Source: Sphingomonas horti (GTDB lineage Bacteria > Pseudomonadota > Alphaproteobacteria > Sphingomonadales > Sphingomonadaceae). Taken from it: a stretch of DNA of 64,000 nucleotides. Both the position numbers and the translations under genes were made by a program. The stretch spans positions 124,001-188,000 of the forward strand of contig NZ_WQMS01000016.1 of assembly GCF_009753715.1 (NCBI RefSeq), read 5' to 3'. This document shows positions 49,230-57,341 of the stretch, piece by piece. Position 1 is the first letter of the stretch. Every line of letters begins with the position of its first letter. Below the pieces are notes generated by a model. That model did no database searches. It had not been told where the DNA came from and was given only the letters and a program-made list of their open reading frames with translations.

Positions 49230-50165
49230 TCACGTCTCCGGCGTCTCCCGCAGATCCTCGTCATATTGCCCGGCGCGGTCGATCTGCCCCTCGGGATCGA
49301 GGTGGATCAGCACTTCCGCCCCGGGAAAGGCCGACTGCAATGCGTGCTCTGCGGCTTCGACGATGTCGTGCGCTTCCGCGATCGTCATCTGCGGATCGAC
49401 CCAGGCATGGAATTGGGCGAAATCATGCGCGCCGCTGGTGCGGGTGCGCAGGTCGTGGATTCCACGAAAGCCGGCTTGCGCATTGGCGAGCTCAACGAAG
49501 CGTCGCCGCCGCTCTTCCGGCCATTCGCGGTCCATCAGTTGGTCGATCGCCTGCGACGATGCCTGCCAGGCGCCCCATGCCAGCCACAGCGCGATGCCGA
49601 TGCCGAACACCGGATCGGCGCCGCGCAGGCCGGCGAATTGCTCCAGGACGAGCGCGACGATAACGCTGCCGTTCAGCAGCAGGTCGGATTGGTAATGGAC
49701 GTTGTCGGCGTGGATCGCGACCGATCCGGTGCGGGCGATCACCCGCCGCTGATAGGCGAGCAGCAGGAAGGTCGACAGGATCGCGATCGCCGAGACGCCG
49801 ATGCCGAACTCCGCGCCCTGGGTCTCGCCGCCGCTGCGCAGCCGGTCGACGGCACGCCACAGGATGGCGGCGGCAGAAACTGCGATCAGCGCGACCTGGA
49901 CCAGTGCGGCCAGCGCTTCCGCCTTGCCGTGGCCGAAGCGGTGATCATAGTCGGCCGGCTGCGCCGCCAGCCGGACGCCATAGAGCGTGATCAGCGAGGC
50001 GCATACGTCGAAGGCGGTGTCGGCGAGCGAGCCGAGCATCGCGACCGAGCCGGTCGTCCATGCCGCCCAGGCCTTCAGCCCGAGCAGGAACAGCGCCATC
50101 GACACGCTGGCGATCGCCGCGCGCGCGGTCAGCGAGCCGCGCTCCTGAAGCCGGGCGTCGCTCAC
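49230..50165 (-). CDS. Cation diffusion facilitator transporter (FieF-like)
   Basis: A 311-residue CDF antiporter exporting divalent metal (Zn, Fe or Cd) in exchange for protons. Transmembrane helix 2 has Asp49 and Asp53 in SLADTAFDV, and helix 5 has His157 and Asp161 in HYQSD. Together they form the tetrahedral transport site of FieF/YiiP. DYDHRFGHGKAEALAAL is the conserved interhelical loop, and a C-terminal metal-sensing domain is present (HAWVDPQMTIAEAHDIV). It starts at GTG 50165, overlapping the pdxH stop (GTGA). Confidence 0.92.
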   Translation of the reverse strand: MSDARLQERGSLTARAAIASVSMALFLLGLKAWAAWTTGSVAMLGSLADTAFDVCASLITLYGVRLAAQPADYDHRFGHGKAEALAALVQVALIAVSAAAILWRAVDRLRSGGETQGAEFGIGVSAIAILSTFLLLAYQRRVIARTGSVAIHADNVHYQSDLLLNGSVIVALVLEQFAGLRGADPVFGIGIALWLAWGAWQASSQAIDQLMDREWPEERRRRFVELANAQAGFRGIHDLRTRTSGAHDFAQFHAWVDPQMTIAEAHDIVEAAEHALQSAFPGAEVLIHLDPEGQIDRAGQYDEDLRETPET

Positions 50166-50740
50166 GGGTAGAGCAGGCTTTCGCGCCAGCCGGCGCCGTC
50201 GCGCTCCAGCAGGCGCCGCTCGTGCAGCCGATGCTCACGGTCCTGCCAGAACTCGATCCGCTCTGGCGCCAGCCGATAGCCCCCCCAATGCGGCGGCCGC
50301 GGCACCAACTGCCCTTCGAAGCGCTGCCCCATCGCCTCGTAACGCTGTTCGAAGGTCTCGCGCCGGTCGAGCGGCCGCGACTGGTCCGACGCCCAGGCGC
50401 CGAGCTGCGAGTCGCGGCTGCGCGACGCGAAATAGGCGTCCGATTCCTGGTCGGACGCGAGCGCCACCGGCCCTTCGATCCGCACCTGGCGGCGAAGCGA
50501 CTTCCAGTGGAACAGCAAGGCGGCGTGCGGATTGGCGGCCAGCTCCACGGCCTTGCGGCTTTCGCGGTTGGTATAGAAGACGAACCCGCGCTCGTCGAAG
50601 CCCTTCAGCAGCACCATCCGCACCGATGGCCGCCCTTCGGCGTCGGCCGTGGCCAGCGCCACCGCGTTCGAATCGTTGATCTCGGTCTCGCGCGCTTCGG
50701 CATACCAGGCGCGGAACAGGGCGAAGGGGTCGGTCTGCAT
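50162..50740 (-). CDS. pdxH: Pyridoxamine 5'-phosphate oxidase
   Basis: A 192-residue FMN enzyme producing pyridoxal 5'-phosphate. RPSVRMVLLKGFDERGFVFYTN (in part), NRESRKAVEL, FHWKSLRRQVRIEG and the C-terminal RPPHWGGYRLAPERIEFWQ are diagnostic. ATG 50740 (MQTDPFALF) is chosen over a longer frame beginning at 50839. It is in an operon with the CDF transporter by GTGA overlap and divergent from ku. Confidence 0.95.
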   Translation of the reverse strand: MQTDPFALFRAWYAEARETEINDSNAVALATADAEGRPSVRMVLLKGFDERGFVFYTNRESRKAVELAANPHAALLFHWKSLRRQVRIEGPVALASDQESDAYFASRSRDSQLGAWASDQSRPLDRRETFEQRYEAMGQRFEGQLVPRPPHWGGYRLAPERIEFWQDREHRLHERRLLERDGAGWRESLLYP

Positions 50741-50829
50741 GGCTCGCGCGTTTAAGTGGCGCGGCGGGGCCCCGCAAGGAACCAGCGGGCGCTCCGGCGA
50801 TTGAATCGGTCTCGCAACGAAGGTGACCC

Positions 50830-51696
50830 ATGGCCGCACGCGCCTATTGGCAGGGACAGATCAGACTCGCGCTCGTCTCGATTCCGGTCGAGCTCTATTC
50901 GGCGACGAAGAGCGGCGCGCAGATCCAATTCCACCAGATCCACGAGCCGACCGGCAAGCGGATCAAATATGAGAAAGTCGCGCCGGGCGTCGGCGCGGTC
51001 GATCCGGAGGATATCCGTAAGGGCTTCGAGTATGAGAAGGGCCATTATGTCCTGCTCGACGAGAGCGAGATCGATGCGGTCAAGCTCGAGAGCAAGAAGA
51101 CTCTGGAGCTGACCCAGTTCGTCGACGCGCATGAGATCGACGTGCTCTATTTCGAGAAGCCCTATTATGTCGTCCCCGCCGACGACCTCGCCGAGGAAGC
51201 ATTCATCGTGCTGCGCGAGGCGCTGAAGCGGACGAAGAAGGTCGGCCTCGGCCAGCTGACGCTCAGGGGTCGCGAATACATCATCAGCCTGAAGCCGTGC
51301 GGGCGCGGCATCGTGCTGGAAACGCTGCGCTATTCGGATGAAGTCAACAAGGCGCAGGGCTATTTCCGCGACATCGCCGACACGAAACCGGACGAGGAAT
51401 TGCTCGACCTCGCCGAAACGCTGATCGCGAAGAAGAGCGCGCCGTTCAAGCCGGACCAGTTCCACGACCGCTATGTCGACGCGCTGAAGGCGCTGGTGCA
51501 GAAGAAGCTGAAGGCGAAAGGCGGCAAGGTCGCGCCCGAGCCCGAGGAGGAAGCGCCGAAGCGCGGCGGCAATGTCGTCGATCTGATGGCCGCGCTGAAG
51601 AAGTCGCTCGAAAAACCCGGGGAGCCGGCCCGCAAGCCGGCGGCCAAGGCGCCGGCGAAGAAGGCGGCGACGGTGAAGAAGAGGGCGGCGGGATGA
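50830..51696 (+). CDS. ku: Ku protein, non-homologous end joining
   Basis: A 288-residue bacterial Ku homodimer subunit that binds DNA double-strand ends and recruits LigD. RAYWQGQIRLALVSIPVELY is the conserved start, followed by the core beta-barrel domain through about residue 235. The C-terminal 50 residues are a Lys/Ala/Pro-rich tail (RKPAAKAPAKKAATVKKRAAG in part), typical of extended DNA-binding tails. ATG 50830 is preceded by AAGGTG. Its TGA abuts a palindromic element that separates it from ligD. Confidence 0.96.
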   Translation: MAARAYWQGQIRLALVSIPVELYSATKSGAQIQFHQIHEPTGKRIKYEKVAPGVGAVDPEDIRKGFEYEKGHYVLLDESEIDAVKLESKKTLELTQFVDAHEIDVLYFEKPYYVVPADDLAEEAFIVLREALKRTKKVGLGQLTLRGREYIISLKPCGRGIVLETLRYSDEVNKAQGYFRDIADTKPDEELLDLAETLIAKKSAPFKPDQFHDRYVDALKALVQKKLKAKGGKVAPEPEEEAPKRGGNVVDLMAALKKSLEKPGEPARKPAAKAPAKKAATVKKRAAG

Positions 51697-51840
51697 AATC
51701 CTCCCCTGCGCGGCAGGGGAGGGGGACCATGCGAAGCATGGTGGCGGGGCGGCGCGTAGCGCCGAGCTTAACCCTCCGCTTCGTTCCGGTCCCCTCCACC
51801 GCGCTTCCCGCGGTCCCCTCGACAAGCGAGGGGAGGATTT
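51696..51840. repeat. Composite palindromic element filling the ku-ligD gap
   Basis: About 145 nt bounded by AAATCCTCCCC and GGGGAGGATTT. It has a left hairpin (CCTCCCCTGC/GCAGGGGAGG) and a right hairpin (CCCTCG/CGAGGGG), with a CATGC-gaa-GCATG stem and GGTCCCC segments between. It begins on the last base of the ku TGA and ends 2 nt before the ligD ATG. Its end GGGGAGGA is the ligD Shine-Dalgarno. The architecture matches the element inside ligD at 52413-52554. Confidence 0.85.
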
Positions 51841-51842
51841 AG

Positions 51843-54377
51843 ATGGCCGACCCGCTCGCCCGCTACAATGCCAAGCGCGATTTCACCAAGACCGCGGAGC
51901 CGGCCGGCGCGATCGCGAAGGGGACCGGTCATAGTTTCATGGTCCAGAAGCACGACGCGACGCGGCTGCACTGGGATTTGCGGCTGGAGATGGACGGCGT
52001 GCTCAAATCCTGGGCAGTGACGCGCGGGCCGAGCCTCGATCCCGACGACAAGCGGCTCGCCGTCCGCACCGAGGACCATCCGCTTTCCTACGCCACGTTC
52101 GAAGGCACGATCCCCAAGGGCGAATATGGCGGCGGCACGGTGATGCTGTGGGACCGCGGCACCTGGGCGCCGGTCAAGGGCAAGAGCGCGAAGGACCTGG
52201 AGAAAGGGCACCTCCACTTCATCCTGGACGGCGAGCGGATGAAGGGCGAATGGCTGCTGATCCGCCTGAAGCCGCGACCGAAGGAGCGGACGGAGAATTG
52301 GCTCCTGCGCAAGATCGACGACGAATATGCGGGCCCGTCCGGCGGCCTGGTCGACCGCTGCCTGACCAGCGTCAGCACCGGCCGCACGATGGACGAGATC
52401 GCGGCGGGCAAAGATCCTCCCCCAGCTCAGCTGGGGGAGGGGGACCGCTCGCCGAAGGCGAGGGGTGGAGGGGCGGCGCGTCAGCGCCGTGCCGGCGCTG
52501 CCCCTCCACCGCGCTCCGCGCGGTCCCCCTCCCCGAGCAAAGCTCGGGGAGGACCTGAACTCCCCGCTTTCACCCCGCCCCAGCTCGCCACGCTCGTGGA
52601 TACCGTCCCCACCGGCTCCAACTGGCTGCACGAAGCGAAATACGACGGCTATCGCGTGCTGCTCGCGGTCGGCCGCGGTCCTTCGACAGGCTCAGAGGCG
52701 AAGCTGTTCACGCGCACCGGCCTCGACTGGACCGACAAATTCGCCGTCATCGCCGAGGCGGCGCAGTCGCTCGATGTTGGCGCCGCGCTGATCGACGGCG
52801 AAGTGGTCGCGCTCGACCAGGCGGGCAAGCCCAGCTTCTCGGCGCTGCAGGACGCGCTGTCGCGCGGCAGCCGGGATCTCACGATGTTCGCGTTCGACCT
52901 GCTGTCGCTGGACGGCGAGGAGCTGAAGCGGCTGCCGAACCTGGAGCGCAAGGAGCTGCTGCGCACGATCATTCCCGCCGAGGGGCCGATCCTGTTCGCC
53001 GAGCATGTGATCGGCGAGGGCGAGAAATTGTTCCAGGCCATGTGCCGAGAAGGATTCGAAGGCATCGTCTCCAAGCGCGCCGACGCTCCATATCTCGGCA
53101 AGCGCACGCAGAACTGGCTGAAGATCAAATGCATCCAGCGCCAGGAATTCGTCATTGTCGGCTGGACCGCCAGCGAAGCGCGCGGACGCGGCTTCCGTTC
53201 GCTGCTGCTGGGCCTGAACGAGGGCGGAAAGCTGCGCTATGCCGGCAAGGTCGGGACCGGCTTCAACGCCCGGCTGATCGAGGAGCTGAGCGCGAAGCTT
53301 GAAAAGCTGAAGAGCGACAAGCCGACCGTCGAGGCGCCGCGTGCGGCCGTGCGCGGCGCGCATTGGGTCAAGCCGCAGCTGGTGGCCGAGATCGCCTTCG
53401 CCGAGTTCACCGCCGACAATGTCGTTCGCCACGGCAGCTTCATCGGCCTGCGGGAGGACAAGAAGCCGGCCGAGGTGAAGCCCGAAAAGCCGGTCGAGCC
53501 GCCCGCCGCGCCGGAGACCAGCGTGAAGATCAGCAATCCCGAACGCGTGATCTACCCGGATTCGGGCATCACCAAGGGCCAGTTGGCGTCCTATTATGCG
53601 CAGGTGTCCGGCATCATGCTGCCCTGGCTCGCGAACCGCCCGATCAGCTTGGTGCGGTGTCCGCAGGGACGCGCGAAGAAGTGCTTTTTCCAGAAGCACG
53701 ATGCCGGCAGCTTCGGCGAGCATGTGCGTCACGTGCCGGTGAAGGAAAAGAACGGCGCGACCGAAGACTATCTCTACGTCGATTCCGCCGAGGGGCTGCT
53801 GACCTGCGTGCAGATGGGCACGATCGAATTCCATGGCTGGGGCTCGCTGGTGCCCGATATCGAGCGGCCGAATAGGATCGTGTTCGACCTCGACCCGGAC
53901 GAAGGCCTCGATTTCGAGCAGGTGAAGAAGGCGGCGCTCGACCTGAAACGCTATCTGGGCGATCTCGGCCTCGTCACTTTCCCGATGCTGACCGGCGGCA
54001 AGGGCGTGCACGTGGTGGCGCCGCTGACGCCGGAGGCGGCCTGGCCGGCGGTCAAGGATTTCACCCACCGCTTCGCGCTGGCGCTGGAGCAGTCGGAGCC
54101 GGAGCGCTTCGTCGCCAATATGTCAAAGGCGAAGCGGGTCGGCCGGATATTCGTCGACTATCTGCGCAACCAGCGCGGCGCGACCGCGATCATGCCCTAC
54201 GCCGCGCGCGCGCGGCCGCACGCGCCGGTCGCGGCGCCGATCGCCTGGGACGAGCTGAAGGACCTCGATACCGCCGCCCGGTTCACGGTGCTCGACGGGG
54301 AGGAATTGATCGAACGCGCCAATTCGCGCCCGCTGAAAGGCTGGGGGGTGGCTGAGCAGGTGCTGCCGGACTTCTGA
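51843..54377 (+). CDS. ligD: DNA ligase D (phosphoesterase-ligase-polymerase)
   Basis: An 844-residue NHEJ ligase with domains in the order 3'-phosphoesterase (about 1-185, HDATRLHWDLRLEMDG with His43), ATP-dependent ligase (about 245-545, adenylated Lys266 in EAKYDGYR), and primase-like polymerase (about 560-844, with FDLDPDEGLDFEQVK). This is the Pseudomonas-like order. The linker between the first two domains is expanded by about 47 residues (191-237, low-complexity Pro/Ala/Arg) encoded by an in-frame palindromic element. A shorter repeat-like stretch encodes GPSTGSE at about residue 280, just after ligase motif I. The frame is open throughout, so it is probably functional. Confidence 0.95.
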   Translation: MADPLARYNAKRDFTKTAEPAGAIAKGTGHSFMVQKHDATRLHWDLRLEMDGVLKSWAVTRGPSLDPDDKRLAVRTEDHPLSYATFEGTIPKGEYGGGTVMLWDRGTWAPVKGKSAKDLEKGHLHFILDGERMKGEWLLIRLKPRPKERTENWLLRKIDDEYAGPSGGLVDRCLTSVSTGRTMDEIAAGKDPPPAQLGEGDRSPKARGGGAARQRRAGAAPPPRSARSPSPSKARGGPELPAFTPPQLATLVDTVPTGSNWLHEAKYDGYRVLLAVGRGPSTGSEAKLFTRTGLDWTDKFAVIAEAAQSLDVGAALIDGEVVALDQAGKPSFSALQDALSRGSRDLTMFAFDLLSLDGEELKRLPNLERKELLRTIIPAEGPILFAEHVIGEGEKLFQAMCREGFEGIVSKRADAPYLGKRTQNWLKIKCIQRQEFVIVGWTASEARGRGFRSLLLGLNEGGKLRYAGKVGTGFNARLIEELSAKLEKLKSDKPTVEAPRAAVRGAHWVKPQLVAEIAFAEFTADNVVRHGSFIGLREDKKPAEVKPEKPVEPPAAPETSVKISNPERVIYPDSGITKGQLASYYAQVSGIMLPWLANRPISLVRCPQGRAKKCFFQKHDAGSFGEHVRHVPVKEKNGATEDYLYVDSAEGLLTCVQMGTIEFHGWGSLVPDIERPNRIVFDLDPDEGLDFEQVKKAALDLKRYLGDLGLVTFPMLTGGKGVHVVAPLTPEAAWPAVKDFTHRFALALEQSEPERFVANMSKAKRVGRIFVDYLRNQRGATAIMPYAARARPHAPVAAPIAWDELKDLDTAARFTVLDGEELIERANSRPLKGWGVAEQVLPDF
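52413..52554. repeat. Composite palindromic element translated in frame inside ligD
   Basis: 142 nt with three nested levels. The terminal hairpins are CCTCCCCCAGCT-c-AGCTGGGGGAGG (52416-52440) and CCTCCCCGAGC/GCTCGGGGAGG (52528-52552). An outer dyad pairs GAGGGGGACCGC (52437) with GCGGTCCCCCTC (52520). An inner dyad pairs GGTGGAGGGGC (52464) with GCCCCTCCACC (52500). It has the same architecture as the element between ku and ligD. Confidence 0.9.
52679..52697 (+). repeat. Short repeat-like stretch inside ligD
   Basis: TCCTTCGACAGGCTCAGAG resembles the CTTCGACAGGCTCAG repeats frequently seen between sphingomonad genes. It encodes PSTGSE where the ligase domain normally has a short turn. Only a partial match; it could be chance. 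Confidence 0.45.
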
Positions 54378-54399
54378 CGCACCGTTGCGCCCGCTGGTG

Positions 54400-55263
54400 T
54401 TACGGCCGCCATCCCAATGCCTTCACCTGGTCCGCGAGGCAGTCGACCAGCACGCGGATTTCGTGCCGGCCGCGGAGCCGCTCGGGATAGACCGCCCAGA
54501 GGCCGGTCCGGTCTCCCTCGAACAGGCCGCAGCGAACGAGGTCGGGCTCGGCATCGCCGATGAACAGCGGCAGGCCGGCAATACAGTCGGCGCCGCCGAG
54601 CGCCGCGAGCAGCCCGGTCAGGCTGCTGGTGACATGGACGATGCGGGCGTGCGGCGCCATCGCGCGCGTCGATTCGAGCGGATAGCCGTCCACGCTCGCG
54701 ATCGGATGCTCCAGCATGTTGTCGGGGGTGACGGGGGCCGGATAATCGCGATGGCGGTACAGGCCCCACGGAGTCTGCGCGAGCTTGCGCGCGACGAGCC
54801 CGAGTTCGTCGGGCTCCGGTCCGGCCCGCACGGCCAGGTCGGCCTCGCCGCGGAGCAGGTCCCGCCGCTCGCTGCCGACGTCGATCTCGACCGCGAGGCC
54901 GGGCAGCTTCCGGCGCGCGGCGGCCACGGCGGGCGCGACCAGCGCATGCTCGAACCCGTCCACGGTCGTCAGTTTCAGGGCGAAGCTCGCGGCGCGCCGG
55001 AGCGCGGTCGCCGCGTCCTCGAACGCGGCCGCGGCATCCGCCAGCCGCTCGCCGGCGGCCACCAATCGCTGGCCGGCCGGAGTAGGCTGGTAGCCGCTGC
55101 CTGACTTGTCGAACAGGCGCAGTCCCAGCGCGCCCTCCAGCGCCGTGATCCGCCGCGCGCAGGTCGTCTGGTTCATGCCGAGATCGCGCGCGGCGCGCAG
55201 CGTCGCACCGTGCCGGGCGACGGCCAGGAAGCAGCGCACGTCGCTCCATTCCCATGCCGGCAT
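54400..55263 (-). CDS. LysR-family transcriptional regulator
   Basis: A 287-residue LysR regulator. The N-terminal winged helix includes FLAVARHGATLRAARDLGMNQTTCARRITALE and LFDKSGSGYQPTPAG. An effector-binding domain follows, with LKLTTVDGFEHALVAP, VRAGPEPDELGLVARKL and VDCLADQVKALGW. ATG 55263 is the start. It is divergent from two small uncharacterised genes, which are its likely targets under the usual LysR arrangement. The effector is unknown. Confidence 0.9.
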   Translation of the reverse strand: MPAWEWSDVRCFLAVARHGATLRAARDLGMNQTTCARRITALEGALGLRLFDKSGSGYQPTPAGQRLVAAGERLADAAAAFEDAATALRRAASFALKLTTVDGFEHALVAPAVAAARRKLPGLAVEIDVGSERRDLLRGEADLAVRAGPEPDELGLVARKLAQTPWGLYRHRDYPAPVTPDNMLEHPIASVDGYPLESTRAMAPHARIVHVTSSLTGLLAALGGADCIAGLPLFIGDAEPDLVRCGLFEGDRTGLWAVYPERLRGRHEIRVLVDCLADQVKALGWRP

Positions 55264-55388
55264 GCCGACCCCCCTTCTGCGGATTTGCAGAACAGGTCTG
55301 CAGGATCGTTGATTGCCTGTCCAGCCGGGCCGCCGCTACACCCCGGCCGGCCATTCTGTGCCGTTGGCCACAGCGGATACGGCGGAAA

Positions 55389-55541
55389 ATGCGATTAGCC
55401 GGAGTCATGAAGACGATGATGCAGCCCCTCCAAATCCGGCCTCGTCCCCGGCTCGATCCCGCGCTTGCCGTGCTGGCGAGCATCTTCCTGAGCCTAGGCA
55501 CGCTGCCGCTGCTCTATGCGCTCTTGTCGCTTCAAGGCTGA
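55389..55541 (+). CDS. Possible single-pass membrane peptide, 50 aa
   Basis: The frame MRLAGVMKTMMQPLQ continues into a hydrophobic segment (ALAVLASIFLSLGTLPLLYALL). Start codons at 55389, 55407 and 55416 are possible and none has an ideal Shine-Dalgarno. Its stop is 11 bp before the next start, which has a good Shine-Dalgarno, so it is probably the first gene of a two-gene unit divergent from the LysR gene. Confidence 0.5.
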   Translation: MRLAGVMKTMMQPLQIRPRPRLDPALAVLASIFLSLGTLPLLYALLSLQG

Positions 55542-55552
55542 GGAGACGTGCG

Positions 55553-55876
55553 ATGATCGTTCGCGCCGACCATCCCGAGCGCGCGGCGGCTGCGCTTGCG
55601 GCGCTGCTGGGCGCACCGTCGTCCATCAGTCCGGGCGGCCGGGCGGTCGGCGGGCGGATTACCGTGCTGCCGGCGGAATCGAGTGCGAGCATTATCGAGC
55701 GACTGCCGCTGCCTGTCGCCCGTAGCGTCGAGCAGGTCATCGAGATCGCGTGCATGCATGGTTTTCATGCAGAGGAGCTGGGGCGCAGCGGCCTCGTCGA
55801 ATTCTGGATCGGCGAGGCGATGGCGGTCGAGCTCGTGACCTCCGATGCCCGCACGCTCCCCGCGCTTGCTGCCTGA
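55553..55876 (+). CDS. Hypothetical protein, 107 aa
   Basis: Starts MIVRADHPERAAAALAALLG. It contains a beta-rich centre (GRITVLPAES, ARSVEQVIEIACMHGFHAEEL) and the ending VEFWIGEAMAVELVTSDART. No signal peptide or transmembrane segment is seen. AGGAG lies 8 nt before ATG 55553. Its position beside the LysR gene suggests shared control. No family could be named. Confidence 0.72.
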   Translation: MIVRADHPERAAAALAALLGAPSSISPGGRAVGGRITVLPAESSASIIERLPLPVARSVEQVIEIACMHGFHAEELGRSGLVEFWIGEAMAVELVTSDARTLPALAA

Positions 55877-56065
55877 AATCATTCCGGCTTCGCAATATCG
55901 CGTTAGGCAGTCGGCTGATCGTTCCTGAACAGAAACGGGCCGGTTTTACCGCCTTTTCTGAACAGCTTGCCGTTGCTGTGGATAAGTGATGTGATACCTT
56001 CTCACCCGGCGACTCTCCTCGGCCGTAACAGCGGTAGGGGGCGCCGGTCGTGAAGGGGAACTCAC

Positions 56066-56977
56066 ATGATTGGTGGGCGTATCAGCGCTTTTGCGCTCCT
56101 ATTGTCGTGCGCGTCAGCGCCGCTGCACGCGAACATCTCCTCGTTCGACACAGACTGCTGGCAGAGCAGCGAACTGGATGCGTTGAAGGTTCAGCGATTC
56201 AAGACGATGCTGCTGGTCGCAATGCTGAACTGCCGGGATCTGGAACCCGGGATCGTGGTCGATTCCAACCGCTTCGTGCGCGCCAACCGCGCGCTGATCG
56301 CGGAAAAGCAGGCGATCGTGCGCGCGCATTTCGTCCGCACGCGCGGCGCCCTTGCCGGGCTCGACGCCTATTCGGAATATGAAACCGCGCTCGGCAACCA
56401 ATATTCGGATGCCGATTTCACCCCCGATCGTTGCGCAGACGCGGCGGCCGATCTGCGCGACGCCGGCTATGTGTCCGAACGCGGGTTGACGGACATGATC
56501 CGGTCGGTGCCGGACGAAGGCGACGCGCTGCTGTGCCCGCCCGAACGGCGCTATGCGGAACGGCCGGCCACTTACGCGCCGCCGCCGCCGCTGATGATGC
56601 CGCGGGCCGATCCGTCCCCCCCGCCCTTGGCGGCGCAGGCCGAGCCGGTATTGCCGCCCGCTCCGGTCGCGGCCGCGCCCGAGCCGGCGCCGCAGGCAGC
56701 GGACGAAATGGCGCAAACCGAATGGCCGGACCTGGCTCCGGTCCAGCCTGAGGGTCCGGCGCGCGCGGTCGATCCCAATGCAGTGAAGCTGGCGGAAGCC
56801 CCGCCCCCGCCGGCGGCGATGCCGGCAAAACCGGCCGAGCCGGTGCAGGTCGCGGCGGTCGATGCGCCGAAGCCGGCGGTTGCGCCCGACCGGATGAAGG
56901 CGGTTCGCGATGCCGCCCGGGCGCTGCGCGAAGCGCTCGCCGCGCTGGAGGCGGAAGGAGCGGAAAGCGGAAAATAA
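56066..56977 (+). CDS. Exported Pro/Ala-rich hypothetical protein, 303 aa
   Basis: The signal peptide is MIGGRISAFALLLSCASAPL. The next roughly 130 residues form a helical domain with cysteines in TDCWQ, LNCRDL, DRCADAAADLR and LLCPPERR, allowing two disulfides. The rest (about 160-265) is a Pro/Ala-rich low-complexity spacer (PAPVAAAPEPAPQAADE), followed by a C-terminal helix RMKAVRDAARALREALAALEAEG. The layout suggests a periplasm-spanning tether. GGGG precedes ATG 56066 (AAGGGGAACTCAC). No family was recognised. Confidence 0.78.
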   Translation: MIGGRISAFALLLSCASAPLHANISSFDTDCWQSSELDALKVQRFKTMLLVAMLNCRDLEPGIVVDSNRFVRANRALIAEKQAIVRAHFVRTRGALAGLDAYSEYETALGNQYSDADFTPDRCADAAADLRDAGYVSERGLTDMIRSVPDEGDALLCPPERRYAERPATYAPPPPLMMPRADPSPPPLAAQAEPVLPPAPVAAAPEPAPQAADEMAQTEWPDLAPVQPEGPARAVDPNAVKLAEAPPPPAAMPAKPAEPVQVAAVDAPKPAVAPDRMKAVRDAARALREALAALEAEGAESGK

Positions 56978-57005
56978 GAAGCCGGGGCGGCCCGGCTCGA
57001 AAGAC

Positions 57006-57302
57006 TCAGGCCGCCCGGCGTTGCGTCGCGTGCAGCCAGGCGCGCGCCTGGCGCTGCGCCTCGGCGATCTCCCGCGCCGTCATTTCGTCGGCGACTTCGG
57101 CCCGGCATTCGGCGGCGCGCGTCGATCCCGACAGCGCCGACAGGTTAAACCATTTGTGCGCCTCGATCAGGTCGACCTCCAGGCCGCCTGCGCCCGACGA
57201 ATAGGCGATTCCCAGGTCGAAGCACGCATCGGCATCGCCGCGGGCCGCGTCGGCAAGCCGGCTCTCGATCAGGAACGCGGCACTCTTGTAACTGCTTCCC
57301 AT
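57006..57302 (-). CDS. SEL1-like repeat protein, 98 aa
   Basis: A short protein with a Sel1-type helix pair: ADACFDLGIAYSSGAGGLEVDLIEAHKWFNLSALSG (given in part), then an Ala/Arg/Glu-rich helix containing AREIAEAQRQARAWL. The segment VDLIEAHKWFNLSA is the Sel1/TPR consensus. No signal peptide is seen. These act as protein-binding scaffolds; the partner is unknown. It lies between a Pro/Ala-rich exported protein and panC. Confidence 0.82.
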   Translation of the reverse strand: MGSSYKSAAFLIESRLADAARGDADACFDLGIAYSSGAGGLEVDLIEAHKWFNLSALSGSTRAAECRAEVADEMTAREIAEAQRQARAWLHATQRRAA

Positions 57303-57341
57303 CTCAGCAAATCCCCTTCTGCTGCATGGGGCAGAGTGGGG

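Noticed and set aside
51696-51840. A CRISPR-like or tandem repeat array near ku-ligD
   Set aside because: The repeats are inverted, not regularly spaced direct repeats with unique spacers, and no cas genes are present.
52413-52554. A frameshift or pseudogene interpretation of ligD
   Set aside because: The frame stays open across the inserted element and all catalytic motifs on both sides are intact.
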